IMG/VR virus record: IMGVR_UViG_3300033146_000407
Span: 1-64,000 of that record
DNA length: 64,000 bases
Source: a virus
Reading direction: 5' to 3' (one strand)
Position 1 is the first letter of the stretch, and each line of letters begins with the position of its first letter. Below the pieces are notes generated by a model. That model did no database searches, was not told the origin of the DNA, and was given only the letters and a program-made list of their open reading frames with translations. Below, piece after piece: positions 32,518 to 41,787 of this stretch. The position numbers were made by a program, and so were the translations under genes.

Positions 32518-33147
32518 TTATTCTGGCTGATCCCAATCGAGATCCGGATTGATTGGGACTCCACTAGTACCACATTCAGTAATATTAATAGGAGCTTTAA
32601 TAACATCAACTTCATTATGATTGATAGGCTTATATATAATTTCTTCATATGCAAATTGAGTCATAAAAGATAATTCTTCAGATGAACCAAAAGATAAATC
32701 CAACGAACCAAGATCCATTAGAAATAAATTAGTAAATATTAATTCAGCTATAGGTCGTTTTTGATTATCTAACATTTGAACTGTAATACGCTTAATATTA
32801 TATTCCCGAAATAATCCATCATGATTAGGATTAATCTGTCCGTGTCGTAATTGTTGCATCCAAATAAATAACAATAAATAATTATACATATCTTCGGATA
32901 ACTTAAATGTTATACCTAATTGACCCAAATCTTGGTTCTTTTTCATACCACCTAAAGGATGTCTAACTTGAAACCCTAACGGCACTTGTGATATAATTTC
33001 ACCCATTGTATAGTTAGGTATGGTGCAAGTTTTAACATAATTTTCAAAATACCTCATCTCTGACATATCATCAAGTGTAGGGATATTTGATATAATAATC
33101 CGCCACTTGTCATTATGCATTGTATTTGGAAATCCACTATAGTCCAT
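32518..33147 (-). CDS. Tail-tube-fold (gp19-like) structural protein
   Basis: 209 residues. The pattern KWRIIISNIP, ENYVKTCTIPNYTMGEI, DMYNYLLLFIWMQQL and PIAELIFTNLFLMDLGSLDLSF fits the T4 gp19/Hcp-like tube fold: two strands, a 'CTIP' turn, an aliphatic helix, then C-terminal strands. It lies far from the main tube gene, next to fibre genes, so it may be a collar, neck or tail-terminator-like component. An exact late box lies upstream. Confidence 0.55.
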   Translation of the reverse strand: MDYSGFPNTMHNDKWRIIISNIPTLDDMSEMRYFENYVKTCTIPNYTMGEIISQVPLGFQVRHPLGGMKKNQDLGQLGITFKLSEDMYNYLLLFIWMQQLRHGQINPNHDGLFREYNIKRITVQMLDNQKRPIAELIFTNLFLMDLGSLDLSFGSSEELSFMTQFAYEEIIYKPINHNEVDVIKAPINITECGTSGVPINPDLDWDQPE

Positions 33148-33179
33148 ATATCATCTCGATCTTTTAATTTATATACTAT

Positions 33180-33187
33180 TATTTATA
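33180..33187 (-). promoter_or_regulatory. Late promoter box (TATAAATA)
   Basis: Exact minus-strand box, 32 bp upstream of the start at 33147, just after the terminator of the preceding gene. Confidence 0.65.
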
Positions 33188-33196
33188 TTAATTATA

Positions 33197-33226
33197 AAAA
33201 AGGAAGAGATAAATCTCTTCCTTTTT
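33197..33226. terminator. Bidirectional terminator
   Basis: GGAAGAGAT and ATCTCTTCC form a perfect stem with a 2-nt core loop, flanked by A- and T-runs. It lies 20 bp after the stop of the gene at 33247. Confidence 0.85.
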
Positions 33227-33246
33227 CAGTTCTAAATATTTAAAAT

Positions 33247-33741
33247 TTAGTCAATCATTGGCGACAATAACTTCATTAGATGGATACGCTCCCCTATGTA
33301 ATCAGGAACGTCGGCTAAAGAAATAGTCATTAAATTAACCTCAACTTCATCCTCTAATATTTTATTATATTCATCGACCTCGGCAGTACGACCATCAACC
33401 AACTCTTTATGTTCTTCAATAAGATCATCAATTTCAGATTTAGCTAAATCAGCTTCACCATCTTTAAACTCAACCCATTTATCATCACGAACAACCATAA
33501 CACCATTATCATCATACTTAGCGTACTTAGCAATAATAGCCTCTCGTTTAATTTCAAATTCTTGAAATTCTGGTGATGGTTTTGCAATATCAATAAGTGC
33601 CTTTTTGTTCGGAGCTAAAGTACCCTCATTAATAATAACTGCATAACTAAATCCCTTAGTCGATTTAAAATTTAAACCTTCAATCTGACTGTACACATCT
33701 AACAAATTTAAAATTTGATAGTTCTTCAATTTCATTAACAT
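33247..33741 (-). CDS. DUF1617-like phage protein
   Basis: 164 residues, MKLKNYQILNLLDVYSQI at the N-terminus, then a helix with KREAIIAKYAKYDDNGVMVV and an acidic coiled-coil C-terminus. This is the pattern of small DUF1617-like phage proteins (MKLKN..., AI...KYG..DE.G). Function of that family is unknown. AGGAG RBS; flanked by a terminator downstream and the collar-fibre gene upstream. The family call is by recall of the pattern only. Confidence 0.55.
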   Translation of the reverse strand: MLMKLKNYQILNLLDVYSQIEGLNFKSTKGFSYAVIINEGTLAPNKKALIDIAKPSPEFQEFEIKREAIIAKYAKYDDNGVMVVRDDKWVEFKDGEADLAKSEIDDLIEEHKELVDGRTAEVDEYNKILEDEVEVNLMTISLADVPDYIGERIHLMKLLSPMID

Positions 33742-33782
33742 AAAAATCTCCTATTATGTTTAATGGTTATTTATTATCACTT

Positions 33783-36700
33783 TTATGAACACGAATCATC
33801 TTTATAAAATATATCAGGTATAAACTGACTTGGGTTTGTAAACTCCAAGTAAATTCTATTATTATTTGGTCTAATAAGGAAATTATCAGGAACTGAATAC
33901 CAATCAGTATCTTTAGCTGATATATTTATTGTGGCATCTCCAACCTCAACATAACAAAACCTAGAGACATATTCCTCATTACAAGCAGGACGTTTCTTAT
34001 CAATATAAAACGAATTAGGACCTTTTGCTCCAGTTAACTGATAAGACCCTGTAGTGAATCCTATAGCATTCATTATGACATCCTTATTAACACGTAAATA
34101 GTCATAGTTAGTACGAACGCCTTTATTACCACTACTACACAACTGACTACCATTCGATTGGAATGAAGAATCGCTAGTAACATTAAACGATACAGTCCAT
34201 TTACCATCAGGAAGAATAGGTCGTGATAATTCAAGATCAGTAACCCAACCATCGGCATCTGAAAAAGAATACCGATATTTCCTTTTTTCAGTTGAACTAC
34301 CAGAAACACCAGTCCAAGTAAATTTAGGAGCTTCTTCAGATTTATATAAATCATACACCGAATCGATAGATATACGACCAACATGTATAGTTTCAAACTC
34401 ACCATGATATGCCATTATATTTTCTGTTGATACTGTATTATTATTTATATAAGTCCCATTATCACCAAACCCAATATGACCTTGACCGTGAAATTGTAAA
34501 TGACCTTTACTACCCTTAGAATCCTCACGCATATCTAATCTATGAGTATTAAAGTTTGTAATATATCCACGATCACACCAATCTTTATCATTACCAATAG
34601 AATCAGCATTCATTTCAGCCCATCTAAAATTAGTAGTTTTGTTTCTACCAATGACTGATTGATTTAAATCTGGATACACATCACCATGTAACATTAAATG
34701 TCGTGGTATATCAGCATACTGACCTTCTTGCCAGTCACCCATAATACGACGAACGTGTAAATCTCGGAATCCCTTACCAGAAGATCCTAAATTATTAAAC
34801 CCATCAATTACAGGTAGAATATCTCCATTAGTATGAATAAATCTACTAGATATCAAATTAATATCTCTACCAACACCTTTACCTACACGAGAATATTTAT
34901 CATCTCCCCATAAACCAAGATCAATCTCACCATACATAGTCAATCGTAATTCATCTAAACTAGTTATTGATTCTACTATATCATCATCACTCACACTAAA
35001 AAACTTCTTAAATATTGTTGGGTGTAATACCCCATCAACTTCTTTACCGACAATAGCATTTCTAATAAAAACAGCATCATCTATTTCATTACCACGATCA
35101 CCATTAGCAATCATACGAATGATACTATCACTAACATCTTTAGCGGAATCATTATTAGTACCAAACCCACTACCAAACTCATCAATAGATAATTGATTAC
35201 CAGCTAAAGTAAACATAAAAATATCAGCAGAACTTCTAACTGTTAATGGGTGCATTACAGATAAATTTTCACCTGTACTAGGATCAATTACTATAGGAAT
35301 ATAATTAGATATATTGCTATATGTATAAAAATTATTAGATTTTGGATATACTTGTTTGAACTCAAATCCACCTGGTGTTTGTATAGGTACAATATCACGA
35401 TCATCATAATGAGGACCAACATAAATAGAAGTATTACCAAAATGAGCTAACCCATAAGACTCATCAACTAAATCATTTTCCCTAATAACAATATATCCAG
35501 TATTATATCGATCTTCAATATAATTCCATCTAGTCCCACTATTCACAGAATCTAAATCTGGATTTCTATCAGGACCATCATATAAATCATAATCACCAAA
35601 ATTATATTCTGTTGATGTACCTAAGTATAATGATCGCCATCTATTTGAAGGCTTACCTAAACTAAGAGTATTATCATATAATGGCATAAACGAATAATAC
35701 CCATCAGTATTACAAGCACCATACATATCTATTTCGCAATGACCTAATTGATTTGTACGCATAGTTGTTCTTATGCGATATGCTACTTGATTAGACCCAG
35801 TATCGAATGTATTATTTAAATCAGCTGGATACGATACATGCTGTAGACATAATTGTGGAAGGTCCTGCTCTTCTATTGGATTCGGCTTATTAACAACATC
35901 ATACGTAGCAACAAATAATTTACTAACACCTATATCATCTGGATTAGATGTAACTATTGTATTACGATCTTCAACACCTAACGTATTGGTGATAAACACG
36001 GAACCCGCAGTAGCTAATCCGTATTGACCTGATGCATTAGTAGCACGATGCCAATAGTCAGCACTAGTACCATAAAACACCTCATTAAAATTAGTATCTA
36101 CTGAAGAAAACGCAATTTGATAATCTAAAACTAAACTAGTAACAGCAGAATTATTATTACTAGCAGTTGAAGGAGCAACAATAGTTTGAGCTTCTGGTAT
36201 AATAACCTGACCGAATAAAAATGGTTCTGTTGTAATAAGACCTACTGCATCTCGAACTACACCATATAGCCCAATTTTATTAAATTTAATAGACCCCTCA
36301 TCAATAGCTAATGTTATCTCAAAATTAGCTCTACGGCACTCATATGACGCACTACAATCGCCATTAATCTCAGATATATAACTAACACCACGATATAGAT
36401 TTGCTTGATCTGGGTGATCTATCTGATCTGGAAATCCTAATCCATTAGACATATACATCTCTAATTCATTAACACCACCAACAAATCTCCATTCAGTACC
36501 TTGTGAGCCGGGAGTCTGTACATCACTGCCCCATAAATATGAACTACCGATAGCATATTTAGAAGTTCCATCATTAAACATAACAGGACTAGCAGTATCT
36601 CGATGTAGGAAATTAGTAACAACATCATCAGATCCATCAGGAGTTACTACAGTATCTATAGCAGATACTAAATATTTATTGGTTGTTGTGTCCTCAATAG

Positions 36701-36938
36701 TATAATACCCTGACCCTGAAGTATTCCAAAAAATATCACCTGATGGAAATGTATCTCCTGATGTAGTCACCGTAGTTATATCATTATGGTCATATGCACT
36801 ACCAGATACACCCAATTGAGGGTCTATACGATAATCATAAACAGGAACCCAATAAGCAATCTCAATATAAGACCCACTAGGTTTAGCTGCTGTTATTTGT
36901 TGAAGCCCTGCTTCAGTAATCATTGAAAATTGAGCCAT
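33783..36938 (-). CDS. Tail collar/fibre-type virion protein
   Basis: 1051 residues. The N-terminus MAQFSMITEAGLQQITAAKP is the hallmark of phage tail-collar fibre attachment domains (gpH-like). IKFNKIGLYGVV and PFLFGQVIIPEAQ match the continuation of that domain. The middle is repetitive with Asp/Asn/Gly beta-structure (LGKPSNRWRSLYLGTS and NNLGSSGKGFRDLHV are repeated phrases typical of fibre shafts). The C-terminus has Cys residues and a beta-rich tip. GGAG RBS and an exact late promoter. It probably forms a trimeric fibre with a receptor-binding tip. Confidence 0.85.
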   Translation of the reverse strand: MAQFSMITEAGLQQITAAKPSGSYIEIAYWVPVYDYRIDPQLGVSGSAYDHNDITTVTTSGDTFPSGDIFWNTSGSGYYTIEDTTTNKYLVSAIDTVVTPDGSDDVVTNFLHRDTASPVMFNDGTSKYAIGSSYLWGSDVQTPGSQGTEWRFVGGVNELEMYMSNGLGFPDQIDHPDQANLYRGVSYISEINGDCSASYECRRANFEITLAIDEGSIKFNKIGLYGVVRDAVGLITTEPFLFGQVIIPEAQTIVAPSTASNNNSAVTSLVLDYQIAFSSVDTNFNEVFYGTSADYWHRATNASGQYGLATAGSVFITNTLGVEDRNTIVTSNPDDIGVSKLFVATYDVVNKPNPIEEQDLPQLCLQHVSYPADLNNTFDTGSNQVAYRIRTTMRTNQLGHCEIDMYGACNTDGYYSFMPLYDNTLSLGKPSNRWRSLYLGTSTEYNFGDYDLYDGPDRNPDLDSVNSGTRWNYIEDRYNTGYIVIRENDLVDESYGLAHFGNTSIYVGPHYDDRDIVPIQTPGGFEFKQVYPKSNNFYTYSNISNYIPIVIDPSTGENLSVMHPLTVRSSADIFMFTLAGNQLSIDEFGSGFGTNNDSAKDVSDSIIRMIANGDRGNEIDDAVFIRNAIVGKEVDGVLHPTIFKKFFSVSDDDIVESITSLDELRLTMYGEIDLGLWGDDKYSRVGKGVGRDINLISSRFIHTNGDILPVIDGFNNLGSSGKGFRDLHVRRIMGDWQEGQYADIPRHLMLHGDVYPDLNQSVIGRNKTTNFRWAEMNADSIGNDKDWCDRGYITNFNTHRLDMREDSKGSKGHLQFHGQGHIGFGDNGTYINNNTVSTENIMAYHGEFETIHVGRISIDSVYDLYKSEEAPKFTWTGVSGSSTEKRKYRYSFSDADGWVTDLELSRPILPDGKWTVSFNVTSDSSFQSNGSQLCSSGNKGVRTNYDYLRVNKDVIMNAIGFTTGSYQLTGAKGPNSFYIDKKRPACNEEYVSRFCYVEVGDATINISAKDTDWYSVPDNFLIRPNNNRIYLEFTNPSQFIPDIFYKDDSCS

Positions 36939-36967
36939 TTTTTACTCTCCGTTATTCAGTTTAATAC

Positions 36968-36975
36968 TATTTATA
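36968..36975 (-). promoter_or_regulatory. Late promoter box (TATAAATA)
   Basis: Exact minus-strand box, 29 bp upstream of the collar-fibre start at 36938. Confidence 0.65.
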
Positions 36976-36987
36976 TATATTTAAGAC

Positions 36988-39900
36988 TCACGAAGTAAAT
37001 GTATATTGTTTACGTAATCTCATATATGATGTTGCGTATATAGTATTCTTAGTTCCGAAATATACACTAACACCATCAAATACAGTATTAATTGGTTTTA
37101 TTGCTCGTATAGATTCACTTATCATTTGTTGTTTATGTTTATCTGCTGAGTAATTACTATTAGAATCTAATATATCAATCCACAACCTAAAGTGTGGTGT
37201 AGCGAAATAATCATCAGTTATATCTGGATTAGATATATCTTCAAACACAGAGGTCTTATCATTACGAGTAAGAACCCAATCTTTGTTATCATCTTTAGTT
37301 ACTTGATCAACTACCTTTGAAAACTCTTCACTATTATATATATCACCGCTATCATATAAACAACATTTTATTTTTTCTAACTCATTAGGCGTAATGTAAT
37401 CAAGATTTCTATCATCACCATTAATAGCACAACTATCATTTGATCCGCCAGGAGTATTACCTGATGTAGAAGGTCCAGTATTATCACCAATACAATTAAA
37501 ATTAAATAAAGAATCTCTCCTAGTCAACGCATACCCATTAGAATCGCAATAAGACTTAGTATAATAATAAACAAAACTACCAACAAGACCAAATGAATAT
37601 AACATAATTTTAACAGAAGCCCTATTAGTTTTTAATTTATACCATGTAGGGAGATTTCTGACCATAAATCTCAAGTATCGTCTTTGTTCTATTTCTATAG
37701 ACTTAACATCAGTAGATGAATATGCCATAGCCTCTCTACTAATACCAACATTATATCCTAAGTTTTGAGCATAAAACTGAATCAATTCAATTGGAATTAA
37801 ATCAGGATCAAACATATCAGTTATTCTAAATATTTTATCGAGTATTGATATTTTATCATTACCCATACCACAATCATCATTAGGTATTCCGCATATATCA
37901 TTGATGAATACATCACCGACTGGGGTATATGACGGTGTATTTATAATAGATGAACCAACATTATATGTATTATCAATAGCTGAGGTTGAACATGAAGCCA
38001 TAGAACATTCATGCAAATCTAATAAATTTTCACCTAAGTTATATCCACGTTCACCTTCAAACATATTATTGAGATAACATTCAAAAACTTCAACCAATTC
38101 TCTAGTACCAGTACCTCTAATATATTCAGGAATATAATTAACTAAATTAATATCTCTATTCTTACTATACCGTATCTCATCAGCTCCATAAGTTTTAATA
38201 TATTTTTCTTTTTCTTTACATATAATAATCTCTTTAGGAGTACCATCTGGATTATATGCACTATCATATACACCAGTTATTGTCTTAGTTATTAAATCTG
38301 CTGATGTATTATATGCAGATATTGTATATGAATACACACCTTCTGGTAATAATAAATCACGATTTCCATATTTATACAAGGAATTACCAATACCATTATC
38401 AATATCAACATGAGTAGCCCCATCAGTACTCCAATATAGTGTAGTAGGAATTAGTATATTTGGATATCCAACCACATAGTCAGGTGTTAATGAGAAATCA
38501 ATAATCGTGATAGTTGCACCATGTACAGAAAAATCTACAGTGGATTGATGAGACTTACATGTAGTTGAAGCATCAGTAACAGTTAATGTTGCTATATGAT
38601 GCCCAACACCTAATGAATTTATTGTAGGAAATTGACCAGACTTATTGTATGGAGCTTCACCATCAATAGCAATCTCCCAATCATACACAGGATTCTGTAC
38701 GTTACTATAACCACTCAATGTAGTAGATGTGAATGTCTCTCCATGATTTAATGTAGTGATATCTGCATATGCTGATATTAAAGGAGCCACATTAACATTA
38801 ACATCAACATAATCCATATCAACAAGACCAGTATCAGCAGACACTGTTAATGAGGCAGTACGACTACCAGCAGGAATATTATATAAATCAATTTGTATAT
38901 CATCGCTACCAGAAACCACACCAGACACATCAGGAATACCAAACTCAAACAATCCCCAATTATACCATACAATGTTAAATAATCCACTAGGATCATATGA
39001 TGGTAAACTGTTAGATCCATCTAAATGAGCTGATGTTGTATATGTATTATTTATGATACAGGAATTGTAATCAGGACCAGCATCAGCAGAAGGACTAAAT
39101 ATTTCAGTAGCAATAAATATCTCAGAGGCATTATCAATTAATCCGTCATTATCAGTAACCTCTAATGATATATCATGTATACCATAACTAGTTATATTAT
39201 AATCAAAAGCGGACGTTGTATTTACTAAATTACCATCAACTCTCCACTTATAAGAAACAATAGTACCATCAATATCACTACTACCAGAACTAGATATATT
39301 TATAGTATATGGTACAATATTTAAAAATGGAGGATTTATTGATATGTCGGCTATAGGAGAATGTTTTTCATGAACATGAACATCCACACTATCCATAGCA
39401 GAATTACCACATTTATTTGTGACTATCATATCAACTACATAATCACCACCACTTAAATTAGTAGTATATAAAGGACCACTACCAGTAGCAGAAGTACCAT
39501 CCAAGAACCAAGAATAAGTTAATAGCTGTCCTTGTGGATCAGTACTACCAGAACCATCAATCTCAATATAAGCAGGTCCATCAACAGAACTTGCAGAAAT
39601 ATCAGGACCAGCATTAGCAATAGGAGTAGAATTCAATATATATGCTTCAGCAATTCTAATATTAACATCACCCTGTGCATTATAAGCCGATATAGTATAC
39701 ATAGTATATGAGTCGTTATTTTGTGGTATAGCACCAGAAGTATCACCAGCACTCATAACCCACCCTATACCATTGTCTATGAATGCACTAGTAGCACCAG
39801 AAGTGCTCCATATAACATCATAACCAACACCAGAACATACACCAACGGGATATACTGATAAAGAAGAATCTAATACTACATCAGAAACTTGGACCGTTAT

Positions 39901-40791
39901 AGATCTACTATCGCTACCTAAATTATTATAAGCTGATAATGTATATGTAGTGGTGGCTGATAATGTGTTAGGTATAGTCCCAGTAAGTCCTACATTTGTA
40001 TTAGTATACCCATCGTATAATGTAACATCAGTAGCTGAAACTTCACCATTATAAACAGACCACGAAATATCTACAGTATCTCCTGGTGATATATTATAAT
40101 CAGTAGAATCTAATGATATGATTGATGGTGGAGATAATATTAAATCAGACCCACTTATATTAACCCAATCCCAACCAACAATGTTAGCATTCCATTTAGT
40201 AGTATGAGCGAATCCAAAACGACCATCATGGACTCCTAAATGATCATGGTCTACATATGTACCACTAGCCAAGAAAGCAGAAGTTTCAGTATATAAAGTA
40301 ACATCGTATGTATTATTTGTATAAGTAAAATTAACAATTCCAGTTTCTGGAATACGAGTTCGATCTCCCCAAGGCTCATCGCTTAATAATCCACCAGCAG
40401 AGTTTACTAATGGTATATTACCAACTTCGAGCTGAGATATAGTATCAAAACCGACACTAACACCACGAGCATCATCTAAACCAGGTTGTATTGATATGAA
40501 TGTAAAATCATTATATGCTCGGTATCTAAAAACTATTAAGTTATCAGTTCCATGATATAAATCTAAACCGTTATAACCAACAACCATATTTCCATTAGCG
40601 GTATTATATGTATTATCGTATAATACAAGACCAGCAGCATCAGAAACAGCGTCTTGGGGTTTAAGATATCCATCTTCAATATACCAATTCCTAATGATAC
40701 CTTCATTAGCTGATGTTATTATGTGCCATGTCGCACTTGGGGCTGGAGTCAATACTCCTGATGAACTAAAATCTTCCTGTATAATTGCCAT
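36988..40791 (-). CDS. Baseplate wedge/gpI-like protein fused to lectin-like and PKD/Ig domains
   Basis: 1267 residues. Residues 1-215 look like a jelly-roll/LamG-type domain. Then two Ig-like units occur, each with WSxxGATxAxIDNGIG-type phrases (one more near residue 800), and several PKD domains (PIANAGPDISASS, GSGSTDPQGQLLTYSW, SSDIDGTIVSYKWRVDG, LEVTDNDG). From about residue 870 the C-terminus is a P2 gpI/T4 gp7-like tail domain: ILDKIFRITDMFDPDLIP, RRYLRFMVRNLPTWYKLK, IKPINTVFDGVSVYF. It is thus a wedge component carrying an unusually large exposed adhesin-like arm. Confidence 0.75.
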   Translation of the reverse strand: MAIIQEDFSSSGVLTPAPSATWHIITSANEGIIRNWYIEDGYLKPQDAVSDAAGLVLYDNTYNTANGNMVVGYNGLDLYHGTDNLIVFRYRAYNDFTFISIQPGLDDARGVSVGFDTISQLEVGNIPLVNSAGGLLSDEPWGDRTRIPETGIVNFTYTNNTYDVTLYTETSAFLASGTYVDHDHLGVHDGRFGFAHTTKWNANIVGWDWVNISGSDLILSPPSIISLDSTDYNISPGDTVDISWSVYNGEVSATDVTLYDGYTNTNVGLTGTIPNTLSATTTYTLSAYNNLGSDSRSITVQVSDVVLDSSLSVYPVGVCSGVGYDVIWSTSGATSAFIDNGIGWVMSAGDTSGAIPQNNDSYTMYTISAYNAQGDVNIRIAEAYILNSTPIANAGPDISASSVDGPAYIEIDGSGSTDPQGQLLTYSWFLDGTSATGSGPLYTTNLSGGDYVVDMIVTNKCGNSAMDSVDVHVHEKHSPIADISINPPFLNIVPYTINISSSGSSDIDGTIVSYKWRVDGNLVNTTSAFDYNITSYGIHDISLEVTDNDGLIDNASEIFIATEIFSPSADAGPDYNSCIINNTYTTSAHLDGSNSLPSYDPSGLFNIVWYNWGLFEFGIPDVSGVVSGSDDIQIDLYNIPAGSRTASLTVSADTGLVDMDYVDVNVNVAPLISAYADITTLNHGETFTSTTLSGYSNVQNPVYDWEIAIDGEAPYNKSGQFPTINSLGVGHHIATLTVTDASTTCKSHQSTVDFSVHGATITIIDFSLTPDYVVGYPNILIPTTLYWSTDGATHVDIDNGIGNSLYKYGNRDLLLPEGVYSYTISAYNTSADLITKTITGVYDSAYNPDGTPKEIIICKEKEKYIKTYGADEIRYSKNRDINLVNYIPEYIRGTGTRELVEVFECYLNNMFEGERGYNLGENLLDLHECSMASCSTSAIDNTYNVGSSIINTPSYTPVGDVFINDICGIPNDDCGMGNDKISILDKIFRITDMFDPDLIPIELIQFYAQNLGYNVGISREAMAYSSTDVKSIEIEQRRYLRFMVRNLPTWYKLKTNRASVKIMLYSFGLVGSFVYYYTKSYCDSNGYALTRRDSLFNFNCIGDNTGPSTSGNTPGGSNDSCAINGDDRNLDYITPNELEKIKCCLYDSGDIYNSEEFSKVVDQVTKDDNKDWVLTRNDKTSVFEDISNPDITDDYFATPHFRLWIDILDSNSNYSADKHKQQMISESIRAIKPINTVFDGVSVYFGTKNTIYATSYMRLRKQYTFTS

Positions 40792-40802
40792 AAACTATTC
40801 CC

Positions 40803-41288
40803 CTAAATTGACTTGTATACTACACATAAACGTACATCATACTCTTGTAAATATCCACCACAATACATATGAACTGCTGTATCAGTAGCACACGACACAT
40901 AATCATTTGGTCCATTATAATTTTCATAATCAAACCACCATCTAAATTCAGAAGCTTCATATTTACCTTCAAATGGACCCATAGGGTCATAATTATAAGC
41001 ATGGAAATCAACATACAGAGGAGACCCACCATTTCTAGGGGTCCCACTAAAATCAAATGGGAAATTATCGTTAGCATTGGCATATACACCACTATAAGGT
41101 TCAATTACTAAATCGCTATATGATGATACATTAGCGAATGCACTAACATCAACATCAAGTGGTTCTATATCTAAATAAATAGGAGGCATATGAATTTCAG
41201 CATTGGTATAATCACCACCAAAATAAAAAGCCCCCACTGTTCCGCTTGTAGCAGATGACGGGTAATGTATATACCTAAAATCGTCCAT
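40803..41288 (-). CDS. Hypothetical fibre-region protein
   Basis: 161 residues, aromatic and beta-rich (MDDFRYIHYPSSATSGTVGAF, then PSGVYANANDNFPFDF-like and CGGYLQEYDVRLCVVY). The segment with PLYVDFHAYNYDPMG and EFRWWFDYENYNG looks like one Ig/PKD-type sandwich (volume of Tyr/Trp, final DVRLCVVY strand). A late box lies 36 bp upstream. It sits 11 bp before the gpI-like gene and probably adds to the same baseplate periphery. Confidence 0.6.
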   Translation of the reverse strand: MDDFRYIHYPSSATSGTVGAFYFGGDYTNAEIHMPPIYLDIEPLDVDVSAFANVSSYSDLVIEPYSGVYANANDNFPFDFSGTPRNGGSPLYVDFHAYNYDPMGPFEGKYEASEFRWWFDYENYNGPNDYVSCATDTAVHMYCGGYLQEYDVRLCVVYKSI

Positions 41289-41324
41289 CTATAGTATCCT
41301 TCGATTAGTATTATTTTATAGTAT

Positions 41325-41332
41325 TATTTATA
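41325..41332 (-). promoter_or_regulatory. Late promoter box (TATAAATA)
   Basis: Exact minus-strand box, 36 bp upstream of the start at 41288. Confidence 0.65.
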
Positions 41333-41342
41333 TAAATTGATG

Positions 41343-41786
41343 TTATTCAAAAATTAAACCGTGCGTAGTATCCCAACCATAAAAAGCATTGTCACCTATA
41401 GCACTAACTTCCGCTGGTATAATAACATCAGATACCATATTAGGACCCCAATCATAAAAAGCATATCCCTCAATTTCACGTAGATTATGATCAGTACTAA
41501 ACGTTAAATCGGTGGTATTGTCATATGAATTAGACCCACCACCACTAAACGCATCCTGACCAATAACAACAGTTGCTGGTAATATAGTAACTGTAGATAT
41601 ATCACTTGTTGGGTTGCTTCCACGGAACTGAGTGACCTCAGACTCGTCAACGACTAAATTCTTATCAGTCATATCATATACAGTAGTAACCATAGGTATA
41701 GAATTATAAGTCAATTCTGCTAATGGCTCACCTGGTGGTTCCGTGTATGTAGTCATTAAAAATTTTATATATGTATTTCTATTCAT
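41343..41786 (-). CDS. Short BspA-type LRR protein
   Basis: 147 residues. A 45-residue N-terminal part (MNRNTYIKFLMTTYTEPPGE) is followed by three BspA/TpLRR repeats: VVIGQDAFSGGG, EIEGYAFYDWGP and AIGDNAFYGWDTTHG. The AFYGW repeat phrase is shared with the genes at 5004 and 43321. It follows the YadA-head-like fibre gene with one base between stop and start region, so it may be a fibre tip or chaperone. Confidence 0.65.
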   Translation of the reverse strand: MNRNTYIKFLMTTYTEPPGEPLAELTYNSIPMVTTVYDMTDKNLVVDESEVTQFRGSNPTSDISTVTILPATVVIGQDAFSGGGSNSYDNTTDLTFSTDHNLREIEGYAFYDWGPNMVSDVIIPAEVSAIGDNAFYGWDTTHGLIFE

Positions 41787-41787
41787 A

